64,000 nucleotides of DNA from Flavobacterium cucumis (lineage in GTDB: Bacteria; Bacteroidota; Bacteroidia; Flavobacteriales; Flavobacteriaceae), in NCBI RefSeq assembly GCF_900148835.1, contig NZ_FRYK01000001.1:186001-250000 (forward strand). Reading direction: 5' to 3'. The position numbers were made by a program, and so were the translations under genes. The notes beneath the pieces were generated by a model, which searched no databases, was not told where the DNA came from, and worked only from the letters and a program-made list of their open reading frames with translations. Below are positions 1 through 9,819 of the stretch, piece after piece. Position 1 is the first letter of the stretch; each line of letters opens with the position of its first letter.

Positions 1-1
1 A

Positions 2-520
2 ATTAATCCAAGCGAAAGTTCTTTGGATAAAACTAATATTTCTACTCCGTTATTCAACACGACAAACGTAATGGAAATGGCAGGACAAGAATATGCGACA
101 ATGTTCAATCATGAGAAAGGATTGGAAGTTACATTCACATTAGATAAAAAAATCAAAAATGCTAAATTGCGCTATATAACTACTGGTCATGGTGGCTGGG
201 AAAACGGTGACGAATTTGTTCCAAAAAGAAATACCCTTTTTTTTAACGGAAAAGAAGTATTTTCATTTATTCCATGGAGACAAGATTGTGGTGGCTACCG
301 ATTATTCAATCCAGCATCCGGAAATTTTAATGATGGTTTATCATCATCTGATTTGAGTCGCTCGAATTGGTGTCCAGGAACCGCAACGAATCCGATTTAT
401 ATTGAATTAGGAGATTTGAAAGCGGGAACACATACCATACAAGTAAAAATCCCACAAGGTCCAAACGAAGGTGGAAGTTTTAGTGCTTGGAATGTTTCAG
501 GTGTTTTACTAGGAGAATAA
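2..520 (+). CDS. PNGase F-like peptide N-glycosidase, C-terminal part (5' end outside window)
   Basis: The reading frame is open from the window edge, so only about 170 C-terminal residues are present; the TTG at 23 is an internal leucine codon, not a start. The residues resemble the C-terminal domain of PNGase F-type amidases, which remove N-linked glycans from glycoproteins outside the cell. Recognisable blocks are GHGGWENGDEF, IPWRQDCGGYR and SRSNWCPGT, plus the closing FSAWNVSGVLLG. The WCPG block is shared with classical PNGase F; the overall wording looks closer to the type II branch (from memory). Being truncated, its signal peptide and first catalytic domain cannot be checked. A glycan-release role would fit the SusCD operon a few kb away. 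Confidence 0.8.
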   Translation: MNPSESSLDKTNISTPLFNTTNVMEMAGQEYATMFNHEKGLEVTFTLDKKIKNAKLRYITTGHGGWENGDEFVPKRNTLFFNGKEVFSFIPWRQDCGGYRLFNPASGNFNDGLSSSDLSRSNWCPGTATNPIYIELGDLKAGTHTIQVKIPQGPNEGGSFSAWNVSGVLLGE

Positions 521-539
521 TTTGGAATAGAAAAAATTG

Positions 540-640
540 TTCAAAAATAACCGCAAAGTTCGCTAGGTTTAAAGCAAAGTTCGCAAAGTTTTTATTGCGT
601 TCTTAGCGATTTCTTAGCGCTCTTTGCAGTTAAATAAATT
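540..640. repeat. Degenerate intergenic GCAAAGTTCGC-type repeat
   Basis: The spacer between the two convergent genes carries repeated, slightly varied words: CCGCAAAGTTCGCTAG, AGCAAAGTTCGCAAAG, then TTAGCGATTTCTTAGCGCTC and TTTGCAG, which partly mirror the first half. There is no open frame. Simple repeats of this kind are common between genes in flavobacteria. It may also fold and act as a convergent terminator. Confidence 0.5.
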
Positions 641-645
641 TAATA

Positions 646-2007
646 TTATTTTATCGAATTGATAATATCATGTTTTGTAATGATATGATGTTTTCCGTTT
701 CCTAAATCAATTAAAACAGCTTGATTTTCTTTGGTGATTAATTTAGAAACTTCTTCTACTGGCGTTCCTAATTTAACAATTGGAAATGGTTTGCCCATTA
801 CTTCACGAATTGGTCGTTCCGCTGTATTTTTATCCGTGATATAACTTTGGAATAAATCCGATTCATCAACAGAACCTACAAATCCATTTACATCAACTAC
901 AGGAATTTGAGAAATTTTATATTTTCTCATTCTTTCGATAGCGTGCGAAACTAATTCTTCGGTACGTACAATTACTAATGGTTTTTCAATATGCTCTTTG
1001 ATTAAATCTTCTGCTTTAGTGATTTCTTCTTCAAGGAAACCTCTTTCGCGCATCCAATCATCGTTAAACATCTTTCCAACATAACGGCTTCCAGAATCGT
1101 GAAATAAGACCACAACTACATCTTCTGGACCAAAATGTTCTTTTAACTGCAATAAACCCTTTACGGCGGCTCCAGCGGAGTTTCCAACAAAAATTCCTTC
1201 TTCTAAAGCAATTTTTCTGGTATAAACGGCTGCATCTTTATCAGTCACTTTTGTAAATCCGTCAATTAATGAAAAATCAACGTTTTTCGGCAAAATGTCT
1301 TCACCAATTCCTTCTGTGATATACGAATAAATTTCGTTCTCGTCAAAAATTCCAGTTTCGTGGTATTTTTTGAAAACCGAACCATACGTATCAATTCCCC
1401 AGATTTTGATATTTGGATTCTTCTCTTTTAGATACTTTGCAGTTCCAGAAATTGTACCACCAGTTCCAACACCTACAACAAAATGTGTAATCTTGCCTTC
1501 GGTTTGTTCCCAAATCTCTGGCCCCGTTTGTTCGTAATGCGCAATTGCATTACTTGGGTTATCATATTGATTTACGTACCAAGAATTTGGAATTTCTTCA
1601 CCTAATTTTTTAGATACCGAATAATAAGAACGGGGGTCGGTTGGTTCTACATCAGTTGGACAAACGATTACTTTTGCACCAACGGCACGAAGAATATCTG
1701 ATTTCTCTTTTGATTGTTTATCCGAAATCACAAAAATACATTTGTAACCTTTAACGATTGCAGCTAATGCTAATCCCATTCCGGTATTTCCTGAAGTACC
1801 TTCAATAATAGTACCTCCTGGCTTTAATCTCCCATCTGCTTCAGCATCTTCAATCATCTTCACAGCCATTCTATCCTTCACAGAATTTCCAGGATTGAAA
1901 GTTTCAACTTTAGCTAAAACCAAAGCATTCACTTCAGCAGTAACTTTATTTAATTTAACTAAAGGGGTATTACCAATAGTTTCTAATATATTTTTTGCGT
2001 ATTTCAT
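646..2007 (-). CDS. PLP-dependent cysteine/cystathionine beta-synthase with C-terminal CBS pair
   Basis: A fold-type II PLP enzyme of the cysteine synthase / cystathionine beta-synthase family. The PLP lysine is K44 in the block NPGNSVKDR, and the phosphate-binding loop is TSGNTG near residue 71. A glycine-rich GVGTGGTISG follows near 180. Residues from about 335 to the end form two CBS domains, normally a regulatory module. At 453 residues it has the length of the CBS-containing form rather than the ~310-residue CysK. The reaction is serine or O-acetylserine plus a thiol or sulfide giving cystathionine or cysteine; sequence alone does not decide which. There is no heme-binding N-terminus of the animal type. 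A TAnnTTTG box lies 21 nt upstream of the ATG. Confidence 0.88.
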   Translation of the reverse strand: MKYAKNILETIGNTPLVKLNKVTAEVNALVLAKVETFNPGNSVKDRMAVKMIEDAEADGRLKPGGTIIEGTSGNTGMGLALAAIVKGYKCIFVISDKQSKEKSDILRAVGAKVIVCPTDVEPTDPRSYYSVSKKLGEEIPNSWYVNQYDNPSNAIAHYEQTGPEIWEQTEGKITHFVVGVGTGGTISGTAKYLKEKNPNIKIWGIDTYGSVFKKYHETGIFDENEIYSYITEGIGEDILPKNVDFSLIDGFTKVTDKDAAVYTRKIALEEGIFVGNSAGAAVKGLLQLKEHFGPEDVVVVLFHDSGSRYVGKMFNDDWMRERGFLEEEITKAEDLIKEHIEKPLVIVRTEELVSHAIERMRKYKISQIPVVDVNGFVGSVDESDLFQSYITDKNTAERPIREVMGKPFPIVKLGTPVEEVSKLITKENQAVLIDLGNGKHHIITKHDIINSIK

Positions 2008-2028
2008 CTGACTCTTTTAATTATTTTG

Positions 2029-2036
2029 CAAAGATA
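2029..2036 (-). promoter_or_regulatory. -7 promoter box TATCTTTG for the CBS-domain synthase
   Basis: Read on the minus strand the bases are TATCTTTG, an exact match to the Bacteroidota TAnnTTTG box, 21 nt before the ATG at 2007. No convincing -33 TTTG was found. Confidence 0.65.
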
Positions 2037-2091
2037 GTGTGAATTTTAGAAATAAAAAATCGAACCATAATAAAGCTTTTTGTATGAATTT

Positions 2092-4029
2092 CTACTGAAA
2101 GAAATTCCAAACCAAACCAAATCGAATCATAAAATCACGATAAGGATAATTAGGGGCAGTATAAAAATTATAACCTGTAATTGAAGAATTAAAATGCTCT
2201 GCTTTCAGAAAAATACGAGTCTGTCTAATTTTAGCATTAACAAAAAAATCTAGCATGGGAAAACCTCCTATTTTAGTTTCATTCTGAACATAAAACTCAC
2301 CTATCAGTGGATTATAATCATTTGCATAATATTTTGTAAAATATTGAAAAGTAATACCTGTTTGAAGCAACATCGCCTTTTTAAAAACATAATCAGTAAA
2401 GTACAAAGTATTACGTGTTACAATTTGAGGAACATTTACTATATCAGCAGATTGATTCACCTTTTGGTATAGCAAAGTATTATCTAAGGCAAATTTCCAA
2501 AATTTGATTTCTTTATCAACTTTGATTGAAAAATAATTAATTGTTTTATCATACTGAACTGGTTGAACTAAAAGCTCACTAATATCATTAGTAGTATTAT
2601 CAAAAAACAAATAATCATTTAAAATTTTATAAGACGTAGAAAGATTTAACCATTTCGTTTTTGCAGAAAAATCAAATTGATTAAGCTTCTCAGTATTAAA
2701 ATTAGTAAACCAATTGTAATTTACATAACCACTTTGATAAAGGGTATAATTCAAATTAGGCAAACTATTTAACTTTTGATACTTGAAAAAAAACTCATAA
2801 TCATCATTCAACTTGTAACCAGCATTTGCTTCAACAGAAGAAATAGATTGATTCGTTAAGGATTGAGAAACATGTAATTTAACATTAAATTGATTAATTA
2901 AATAAGAATAGTTAGCACCTAACATATTTATCTTATCAGAAATAGAGCTTGGAACAGCTATTGCTCCATTGGAGTCATAAACCACACTATTGTAGTAATA
3001 ATTATAGTTATTATCATCAATAAAGAACTCTAAATCACCATAATTCTGTGTGCTGTAGGCAATCCCTAATTTATTATAAAGATGATTGTATCTTGTTTTA
3101 TTATTAATAGAATTCGTAAAACTAGATCCAAATCGTTCATTTATTGTAGGTTGAGAAAATTGAAAAAACTTATATTCTTGATTAAATTGATGCTTAAAAA
3201 CTAAACTATTAGTCTTAAGCTTACTTAATTTAAAAGAATGATCAACAAAAAAACGATTACCCTTTAAAAGAGATACAGCATCGGTAAAATAAACAGCAAT
3301 TCGCTCCCTTTCATTAAAAGGTTCTGTGCTTCCTTCAAACTCTTCTAAATTAACAATTCCACCATTTTCTTGATTAGAAATATCCTGACCAGCAAAATGA
3401 GCATTTAAATTATAACGTTTATCAACCGTAAAGTAACTAGTCGTAAATCTAAAATTTCCAGAGCTCGTAAGGTTATTAACATATTTTCCAAGAGAACGTA
3501 ATCCTTTATAGGCAATTGAGAAATTAAGATTTGGTTTTGTATTAACCGTTAAAAAAGCATCCAAAGCCTGCCCCTGCTCCATAACCGTTTTAAAATATAA
3601 TTCAGTCAAAGGTGTGGGCACAGAATAATAACGAATATCACTAACCTCTTGATAATTAAAATGCTTAGCCTTAAAACCAAAATTTGGTAACACACTCTTA
3701 ATACTTAATCCAAAATCGAGAGTAGCATAAGTATGACCTTCATTAGAAAAGGGCAATAACCCAAAAATATCTTTTCTAAGCAAATTGTATTTATACTCAC
3801 TTTGAATCGATAAAGTAGTATCTACAAAAGTGGTATCTTTTTCTAGTGTATATATTTTATAAAGGTCAATATCAGGTTTAATGACATTAAAAGATGTGGT
3901 ATCCTTTACTGCATTATTAGATTTTGAGGGTGCCGAAACACCAAATCCTTGCCCTTTTATAGTATTACGTTGAGATAAAGAACTAGAAAAAAACAAAAGG
4001 AAAAAAATAATAAAATTGAGTCTAATCAT
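2092..4029 (-). CDS. Putative outer-membrane porin (Porin_10-like)
   Basis: About 645 residues with an N-terminal signal peptide (hydrophobic stretch ending SSSLSQR) and a long series of short alternating polar/aromatic strands typical of an outer-membrane beta barrel, ending in an aromatic residue region (FGLVWNFFQ). It matches in layout the flavobacterial putative porin family. The start chosen is the ATG at 4029. The upstream in-frame TTG at 4047 is the last three bases of a perfect TATTTTTG promoter box, so it cannot be the start. The substrate is unknown. It lies downstream of, and in the same direction as, the SusCD operon but is separated from it by a terminator at 4090-4115 and has its own promoter. 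Confidence 0.75.
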   Translation of the reverse strand: MIRLNFIIFFLLFFSSSLSQRNTIKGQGFGVSAPSKSNNAVKDTTSFNVIKPDIDLYKIYTLEKDTTFVDTTLSIQSEYKYNLLRKDIFGLLPFSNEGHTYATLDFGLSIKSVLPNFGFKAKHFNYQEVSDIRYYSVPTPLTELYFKTVMEQGQALDAFLTVNTKPNLNFSIAYKGLRSLGKYVNNLTSSGNFRFTTSYFTVDKRYNLNAHFAGQDISNQENGGIVNLEEFEGSTEPFNERERIAVYFTDAVSLLKGNRFFVDHSFKLSKLKTNSLVFKHQFNQEYKFFQFSQPTINERFGSSFTNSINNKTRYNHLYNKLGIAYSTQNYGDLEFFIDDNNYNYYYNSVVYDSNGAIAVPSSISDKINMLGANYSYLINQFNVKLHVSQSLTNQSISSVEANAGYKLNDDYEFFFKYQKLNSLPNLNYTLYQSGYVNYNWFTNFNTEKLNQFDFSAKTKWLNLSTSYKILNDYLFFDNTTNDISELLVQPVQYDKTINYFSIKVDKEIKFWKFALDNTLLYQKVNQSADIVNVPQIVTRNTLYFTDYVFKKAMLLQTGITFQYFTKYYANDYNPLIGEFYVQNETKIGGFPMLDFFVNAKIRQTRIFLKAEHFNSSITGYNFYTAPNYPYRDFMIRFGLVWNFFQ

Positions 4030-4044
4030 TTCAGAAATAAAAAA

Positions 4045-4052
4045 CAAAAATA
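4045..4052 (-). promoter_or_regulatory. -7 promoter box TATTTTTG for the porin gene
   Basis: Minus-strand TATTTTTG, 15 nt before the ATG at 4029. Its final TTG is in frame with the porin and would be mistaken for a start codon. Confidence 0.65.
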
Positions 4053-4089
4053 AGATGAAAAATTAGTTAAAAACTAATTTTAACAAAAA

Positions 4090-4115
4090 AAATAGCCAGT
4101 AAAAACTGGCTATTT
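4090..4115 (-). terminator. Rho-independent terminator of the SusCD operon
   Basis: An 11-bp perfect stem (AAATAGCCAGT / ACTGGCTATTT) with an AAAA loop on the plus strand. On the minus strand the stem is followed by a run of T, so it ends transcription coming from the lipoprotein gene at 4137. Confidence 0.85.
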
Positions 4116-4136
4116 AATATCAAATAAAATAATTAC

Positions 4137-4898
4137 TTATTGAAGAGTAAAAGTGTGACTTCTTGAGAAAGCAAAATCTCCTGCTCTATTAGCAACTACA
4201 GTACCGTTAGCAGTAAGAATGTAAGAACCTACTACAGTTGCACTTGTTACCATACCATCACCATACTGATCTCTAATCGTAAAAGTATAATCACCATCAG
4301 GTAAACACAATATAAAATTTCTAACAGGTTGTAACGCACTTGTTGAACCATCAGTATACGGACCTCCAGATGCAACAGTAGCTCCAGAATTATCATCAAC
4401 AATATCCCAACTTGTCTCACTTCCGTAACGATCTAATATCAATGATAAAGTAACTTTATTAAGTGTACAAAACTCTCTAACATTAACTTGTAACGTTTTA
4501 CCTGTGTAAAGACCATTCTCTTCAACTAATTTAAGTTTAATATTTCTTGCATTAGACAAATCCAAATCAAAACCCTCAGTCTCAAAAGTTAAAGTTCCAA
4601 AATTTGAATTTGCAGGAATAGTAACAGTTGAAGGAATTGTAACATAATCCATATTTATTGTAGAAGTAGGATCTACTACAACATTAAAAGTTCTGTCAGC
4701 ACCTGATACCTGCGTTACGTAAACTTTTACATCTGTAGACAAGGTCTCACCAGGAGCTACTTCTATATTCTTTGTTAATGTTTCAAAAGTAGCATAATTA
4801 AAGTCTGTAGCAGCAGCATCATCCTCTGTACATCCTTGAAAAACAAATGCTAAAGACAGAAACATTACAAAATATTTAGTCATATTTAGTATTTTCAT
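4137..4898 (-). CDS. Surface lipoprotein downstream of SusCD
   Basis: A 253-residue lipoprotein: the signal peptide ends in a lipobox with the cysteine of FVFQGC, followed by acidic residues (TEDDAAA), which in Bacteroidota often favours export to the cell surface. The middle (about 40-140) resembles a Calx-beta/DUF-type beta domain. The last ~100 residues contain DGDYTFTIRDQYGDGM, like small beta domains found in secreted flavobacterial proteins. It is the third gene after susC and susD with 18 nt spacing, so it is probably a surface ligand-binding accessory protein of this uptake system. The ligand cannot be inferred. An in-frame ATG five codons on is a possible alternative start. Confidence 0.7.
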   Translation of the reverse strand: MKILNMTKYFVMFLSLAFVFQGCTEDDAAATDFNYATFETLTKNIEVAPGETLSTDVKVYVTQVSGADRTFNVVVDPTSTINMDYVTIPSTVTIPANSNFGTLTFETEGFDLDLSNARNIKLKLVEENGLYTGKTLQVNVREFCTLNKVTLSLILDRYGSETSWDIVDDNSGATVASGGPYTDGSTSALQPVRNFILCLPDGDYTFTIRDQYGDGMVTSATVVGSYILTANGTVVANRAGDFAFSRSHTFTLQ

Positions 4899-4916
4899 AA
4901 TTAAATTTTTCTTAAG

Positions 4917-6380
4917 TTAGTTTTGGTCATTAATATTAGGATTGTAAAGAATCTCAGCCTGAGGAATAGAAAACTTCAATCTTGGATCATTATAAGGAAC
5001 GGCTACACCAGGTTGAAACAAGTGATTAGTTCCTCTATTTATTGTCGCCTGATTACGCTTCATCGCTAAATAACTCTTTCCTTCACCCCAAAGCTCTATT
5101 CTAGTTTGTTTATAAATTTCATCCTGTAAAGCGTTACCAGTTAAAGAACTTATGTAAGAAGTACTAGGAATACGAGAAGTTAACAACTGAATTAATCTAT
5201 TTTGAGCTTCAGTCTCACGTCCAGTCTTAGCAGCAGTCTCAGCATTTAATAAATAGATTTCATCTATTCTCATGTAAACATAATCAGTAACAACTACACG
5301 TTGCCCTCCAATAACTCTATTAGGATCATAAAACTTGTTAACAGGTCTTAATTGAGTATCAAACTGACCTTTTCTAACGTCATCAGAAGGAATAGCATTA
5401 AACAAAGTTCTATCAATAGATTTTCTATCTCCAGCCCATTGATAACTGTATGTGTATAAATCCATTTGACCCCACCAAGAAATAAGATCTAAACCTTGAT
5501 CAGTTGTCAAATCTACACCCCACATCCATGATGGAGAAGTGTTAATGTTGTTAAAACCACCTAATAATTCAGTAGCAGTAGTTAAAGGATAAACACCACT
5601 GTTAATAATTTCTTCTGTTAAAAGATAAGCATCTTCATTATTACCCATAGCAGCATAAGTGTAAGCTAATAAAGCTTTAGCAACATTTTGATCAACCTGA
5701 TTTTTAGCCGTACGATTAAAATCTGACATAAGTGAAATAGCATCCTGTAAGTCTGACTCAATTAAGTCGTAAACTTCAGCAGTTGTACTCTTTGGAAGTG
5801 ATTGCTGAGTTGTTTCAGTATAAATAGGTAAAATCTCTCTCGAAGCGTCATAATCTCTGGTGTAAATTTGAGCAAGATAAAAATAAGAATAAGCTCTCAA
5901 AGCTTTAGCTTGACCCATTAACCATCTGTTTTCTGCTAAAGCAGGAACAGCATCATTACCTCCAAGTGCTGTAATTACAATATTAGTAGAACGAATAATT
6001 CTGTAATAATATCTCCAAGGGATATAATTTTCATTTCTGGTAAAATCAACAGTTGATTGATAATCAACAAAGTTTCTATACCAATTGTAAGTGTTTTGAG
6101 ATAAAGCAATATCACCAGACAACATATCCGTCCAAATATCTACACCTTTTTGACCAAAATCAGTGTGATCTGTCGTACCGCCAGTACCAACTTCAAACAT
6201 CAATGAATAAATACCAGATACTGTACCTCTCAAAAGGTCAGGATTATTCTGAGAAGCCTCACCTAACTGTTCTTGAGTTAAAAACTCAGTAGGAGAAGTT
6301 TCAAGAAAATCAGAGTTACAACCAACTGTTAAAAACAACAGTGGTGTAAAAAACGATAAAATTAAAGTTCTTTTTTTCAT
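4917..6380 (-). CDS. SusD/RagB-family nutrient-binding lipoprotein
   Basis: A SusD-like surface lipoprotein that acts as the lid of the SusC transporter. It has a lipoprotein signal peptide with cysteine in FLTVGC, TPR-like helical content in the first half (ALRAYSYFYLAQIY near 170 is the family's typical block) and the usual C-terminal region with RIDEIYLLNAETA and RIELWGEGKSYLAMKR. It is about 487 residues, normal for the family. The ATG at 6380 is chosen over a TTG at 6401 because that TTG lies inside the last codons of susC. The ATG starts 10 nt after the susC stop, indicating translational coupling. The substrate is unknown; the operon encodes no enzyme. Confidence 0.92.
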   Translation of the reverse strand: MKKRTLILSFFTPLLFLTVGCNSDFLETSPTEFLTQEQLGEASQNNPDLLRGTVSGIYSLMFEVGTGGTTDHTDFGQKGVDIWTDMLSGDIALSQNTYNWYRNFVDYQSTVDFTRNENYIPWRYYYRIIRSTNIVITALGGNDAVPALAENRWLMGQAKALRAYSYFYLAQIYTRDYDASREILPIYTETTQQSLPKSTTAEVYDLIESDLQDAISLMSDFNRTAKNQVDQNVAKALLAYTYAAMGNNEDAYLLTEEIINSGVYPLTTATELLGGFNNINTSPSWMWGVDLTTDQGLDLISWWGQMDLYTYSYQWAGDRKSIDRTLFNAIPSDDVRKGQFDTQLRPVNKFYDPNRVIGGQRVVVTDYVYMRIDEIYLLNAETAAKTGRETEAQNRLIQLLTSRIPSTSYISSLTGNALQDEIYKQTRIELWGEGKSYLAMKRNQATINRGTNHLFQPGVAVPYNDPRLKFSIPQAEILYNPNINDQN

Positions 6381-6390
6381 ATTTTTTTTT

Positions 6391-9300
6391 TTAAAATTCA
6401 ACTCTTAATCCAATGCTGAATGTAGAAAGTGGAGAATAACGATAAGTATTAGAAGACCCATTCTCCGAAGTTGATGGATTGAAACCATTTCTCTTACTCA
6501 AGAACAATAGATTATCTCCAGATGCATAGATATTAAAATTAGATAATCTCAATTTTTCAGATACAGCATTTGGCAAAGTATAACCTAATCTAACATTATT
6601 CAAACCTAAATAATCTGCTTTAGTTAAAAATCTTGTAGAAACAGCATTAACGTTAGCATCAGCAGCAGCAGATAATCTTGGGATGTTAGTTATATCCCCA
6701 GCTTCTTGCCATCTTCCTTTAATATCAGTATGCCAGTTATTTTGACCTAAAGAACCGTTACCCATTAATCCAGCATAAGCACCATCATATGCATAACCAC
6801 CAATACTATATGTAAATTGAGTAGTTAAATCGAAGTTTTTGTAATTAGCATTCAATCTAAACGCACCTCTCACTTTTGGAATAGCAGATTTACCAATAAA
6901 TTTCTGAGTTGCATCAGCATAATTTGTAGTAGTTGTTTGACCAACGTTAGCATTCGCATTTGTACCTAAGTAATCTGTTAAAGATCTAATAATTACATCC
7001 CCAGTATCAAAAATTCCGTTAGCATTAATATCGTCAAAATTCATATACCACATACCAACACCGGTAGCAGGATCTACACCAGCCCAATCTCTCATATAAA
7101 AATCATAAACTGATTTACCTTTTGCCCATCCATATGGTGCATTAGAAACATCAATCAATCTAGGCTCTCCAGTTGAAGGATCTAAAGGCATTCTTATAAG
7201 TTCATTCTTTAAAATTTCACCATTAATACCGAATTCTAAACTTAAATCTTGTTTTGTTTTACCCTTAATAAGTTGAGCATTTAAATCGAATTCTATACCT
7301 TGGTTACGTAATTGACCATCATTAACTCTAACAATTGCTATACCCTCCGCTGGACCAACTCGTCTATCAAAAAACAAATCTTCAGTATCCTTAACATAAT
7401 AATCAACATTTACATCAAGAAAATCAAAAAATCTTGATTCTAAACCAACTTGGAAAATTTTAGATGTTTCCCATGTTAAATTAGGATTACCATTTGATAA
7501 AATTGGTATTGAATAATCATCATTCAAATTCCCAATTCCGAAAGTATCATAACCTGCATAAAAACCAACACCTTCTTGATCACCTAATTCTCCATAACTA
7601 GTTTTAAGTTTTAAACTATTTACAAAACTAACATTTTCCATAAAAGACTCTCTTGATATTAACCAAGATGCTCCAATAGAACCAAAAGTACCCCATTTGT
7701 TATTTTTAAATCTAGAAGAACCGTCACGTCTTGCAGAAGCAGTAAAATAGTATTTACCACCATAATTATAGTTAAACTGTCCAAAGTAACTTTCTAATGA
7801 AGAAGTATTTGTGTAAGATCCTGGAGGAGAAGAAACAATGATATATTGATCTAAATCAAAAGTATCATACAATACCGCCTTCTGCTTACTAGCAAATGAA
7901 ATATTCTGTTTAAGATTGTTAGACTCATGAGCTGCGAATAATTCTACGTTATGCTGACCAAAAGTATTTTTATATCTTAATAATTGTAAAAAGTTTTGTC
8001 TTAACAATCTTGTTTGTTGTTTAAACAACGAACCAAATTGTTGAGCTGCAGAACCATAGAACGGATTTCTTCTATCATTGTACTCATTATCATAAAATTG
8101 AGCACCATAACGAGTTTCAAGAGTTAAATTTTTAGTGAATTTAATATCAAAATTAAAATTACCTAAAAGTTCATGTCTATCATTCAAACTTCTATCGTAT
8201 AAAGCATCTGCAATTGCATTAGTCAAACCACCGAATGCTCTAGAACCAGAAGTTCCATCACCATAATCATATTGATAACCTCCAAAAAATGGATCTGGAA
8301 TCTTATTTCCATTAACATCTCTTGAAAACAATGGATAAATTGAAGGGATATTATCTACAAACCAGAAGATACTTCCAGAATCAGCTGACTGTCCGTTGTT
8401 ATTAGTTCTTGACCCAGAATATGAAATATTAGCACCTGCACTTAACCAATCAGTTGGATTGTGATTTACATTTAATCTAGCCGTATAACGTTTATAGTCA
8501 GAGTTTATAATGTATCCTTCATCATTTAAAAATCCAAAAGAACTAAAGAAATTTGTTTTATCACTACTACCAGAAAATCTTACATTAGATTCTTGTCTGT
8601 ATGAAGTTTGGAAACCATAATCTTCCCAATCTTCAGGAGAATACTTTCTTGTAACACCAGGTCTAACAGTTCTTGTCACAGGATCTATCAAATCAGCTCC
8701 ACTTGCAACATTCCACATGTTATAACCAGGACTAATACCTCCTGCAGAAAACAAAGTATTGTTTGCAAAAGCAACTGGGTCTGGCTGACTAGTCGCAACA
8801 CCTCTGTTATATAAAGCCTCCCATGATAAACCAATATAATCTTCTGGAGATTCTATGACATCATATCTTGGCAACAAAGCAACGTTAACACTTGTTCTGA
8901 AATCCACACTAACTGAAGAGCGCTCTTTTTTACCATTCTTAGTAGTTATCACAATCACCCCATTTGAACCCCTAGAACCATAAACAGCTGTAGCTGCAGC
9001 ATCTTTCAAAACAACCATTGATTCAACATCAGCAGGATTAACAGAATTCATATTATCCACACTCATCGGTACCCCATCTACAACATACAAAGGGTTTCTA
9101 TTACCATTAACCGAACCAAAACCACGAATCCTAATTGTTGCAAATGTACCTGGTTGACCAGAAGTAGTAATTACATTAACACCCGCAACTTCACCTTTTA
9201 AAGCCTGAGTAATATTTGAAACCGATTTAGCTTCAACATTCTCTGTCTTAACTGAAGTCGCTGTTCCAATAAAAGCTTCTTTAGTTGTAGATCCATAACC

Positions 9301-9621
9301 AACTACAACCACTTCTTTTCCAACCACAACATCGTCTTGTAAAGAAACGCTGTAAGAATTAGAAGCACCTACAGTTAATTTAGTAGTTTTTTTCCCAGTG
9401 TAAGAAACTATTAAAACTTCACCTTGTCTAGTCTTGATAGTAAATTTACCATCAAAATCTGTTGTAGTACCACGAGTTGTACCTTCAACAATAACGTTTG
9501 CACCAGCGATTGGGCCTAGTTCGTCAGAAACTACACCTGTTACAGTTTTCTCTTGTGCGAACGAAAACTGCATTGTAAACGCTACTAAAAGCGTAAAAAT
9601 CCATTTGAACTTCGATCTCAT
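6391..9621 (-). CDS. SusC/RagA-family TonB-linked outer-membrane transporter
   Basis: A 1076-residue TonB-dependent outer-membrane transporter. In order: signal peptide ending FSFAQ, a carboxypeptidase regulatory-like domain (VTGVVSDELGPIAGANV to about 95), a plug domain with VVVVGYGSTTKE, the family signature IRIRGFGSVNG and NPLYVVDGVPM, then a beta barrel ending in the aromatic C-terminus LRVEF. It imports oligomers across the outer membrane using TonB energy together with the SusD gene that follows it. There is no extra N-terminal STN domain, so signalling through an anti-sigma factor is not expected, and no ECF sigma gene is adjacent. Confidence 0.95.
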   Translation of the reverse strand: MRSKFKWIFTLLVAFTMQFSFAQEKTVTGVVSDELGPIAGANVIVEGTTRGTTTDFDGKFTIKTRQGEVLIVSYTGKKTTKLTVGASNSYSVSLQDDVVVGKEVVVVGYGSTTKEAFIGTATSVKTENVEAKSVSNITQALKGEVAGVNVITTSGQPGTFATIRIRGFGSVNGNRNPLYVVDGVPMSVDNMNSVNPADVESMVVLKDAAATAVYGSRGSNGVIVITTKNGKKERSSVSVDFRTSVNVALLPRYDVIESPEDYIGLSWEALYNRGVATSQPDPVAFANNTLFSAGGISPGYNMWNVASGADLIDPVTRTVRPGVTRKYSPEDWEDYGFQTSYRQESNVRFSGSSDKTNFFSSFGFLNDEGYIINSDYKRYTARLNVNHNPTDWLSAGANISYSGSRTNNNGQSADSGSIFWFVDNIPSIYPLFSRDVNGNKIPDPFFGGYQYDYGDGTSGSRAFGGLTNAIADALYDRSLNDRHELLGNFNFDIKFTKNLTLETRYGAQFYDNEYNDRRNPFYGSAAQQFGSLFKQQTRLLRQNFLQLLRYKNTFGQHNVELFAAHESNNLKQNISFASKQKAVLYDTFDLDQYIIVSSPPGSYTNTSSLESYFGQFNYNYGGKYYFTASARRDGSSRFKNNKWGTFGSIGASWLISRESFMENVSFVNSLKLKTSYGELGDQEGVGFYAGYDTFGIGNLNDDYSIPILSNGNPNLTWETSKIFQVGLESRFFDFLDVNVDYYVKDTEDLFFDRRVGPAEGIAIVRVNDGQLRNQGIEFDLNAQLIKGKTKQDLSLEFGINGEILKNELIRMPLDPSTGEPRLIDVSNAPYGWAKGKSVYDFYMRDWAGVDPATGVGMWYMNFDDINANGIFDTGDVIIRSLTDYLGTNANANVGQTTTTNYADATQKFIGKSAIPKVRGAFRLNANYKNFDLTTQFTYSIGGYAYDGAYAGLMGNGSLGQNNWHTDIKGRWQEAGDITNIPRLSAAADANVNAVSTRFLTKADYLGLNNVRLGYTLPNAVSEKLRLSNFNIYASGDNLLFLSKRNGFNPSTSENGSSNTYRYSPLSTFSIGLRVEF

Positions 9622-9799
9622 ATTAAATTTATTTGAGTTAGTTATTCCGCAAACTTCTTAATAATTTCTTAAATAAACAAATAATACTTCGGAATATTAC
9701 TAATTTATTTTTGTTAAAGTTTTTGTCTTAAAAAAACATTATGCGAAACAATAACATCTTTTAGATGAGGATTTATCAAAAAGGTTGCGCTAAAAATTA
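9622..9799. promoter_or_regulatory. Divergent intergenic region susC / rnhB
   Basis: An A+T-rich spacer between divergent genes. A plus-strand TATTTTTG lies at 9706-9713. On the minus strand towards susC the nearest approximation is TATTATTTG around 9677-9685, one base too long, so the susC promoter is uncertain. No operator-like palindrome stands out. Confidence 0.4.
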
Positions 9800-9807
9800 T
9801 ATTTTTG
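9800..9807 (+). promoter_or_regulatory. -7 promoter box TATTTTTG for rnhB
   Basis: An exact TAnnTTTG match ending 12 nt before the ATG at 9820. With the usual ~7 nt from box to start, the transcript would have only a few untranslated bases. The in-frame TTG at 9805 is part of this box. Confidence 0.6.
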
Positions 9808-9819
9808 TCAAAAAAAAGA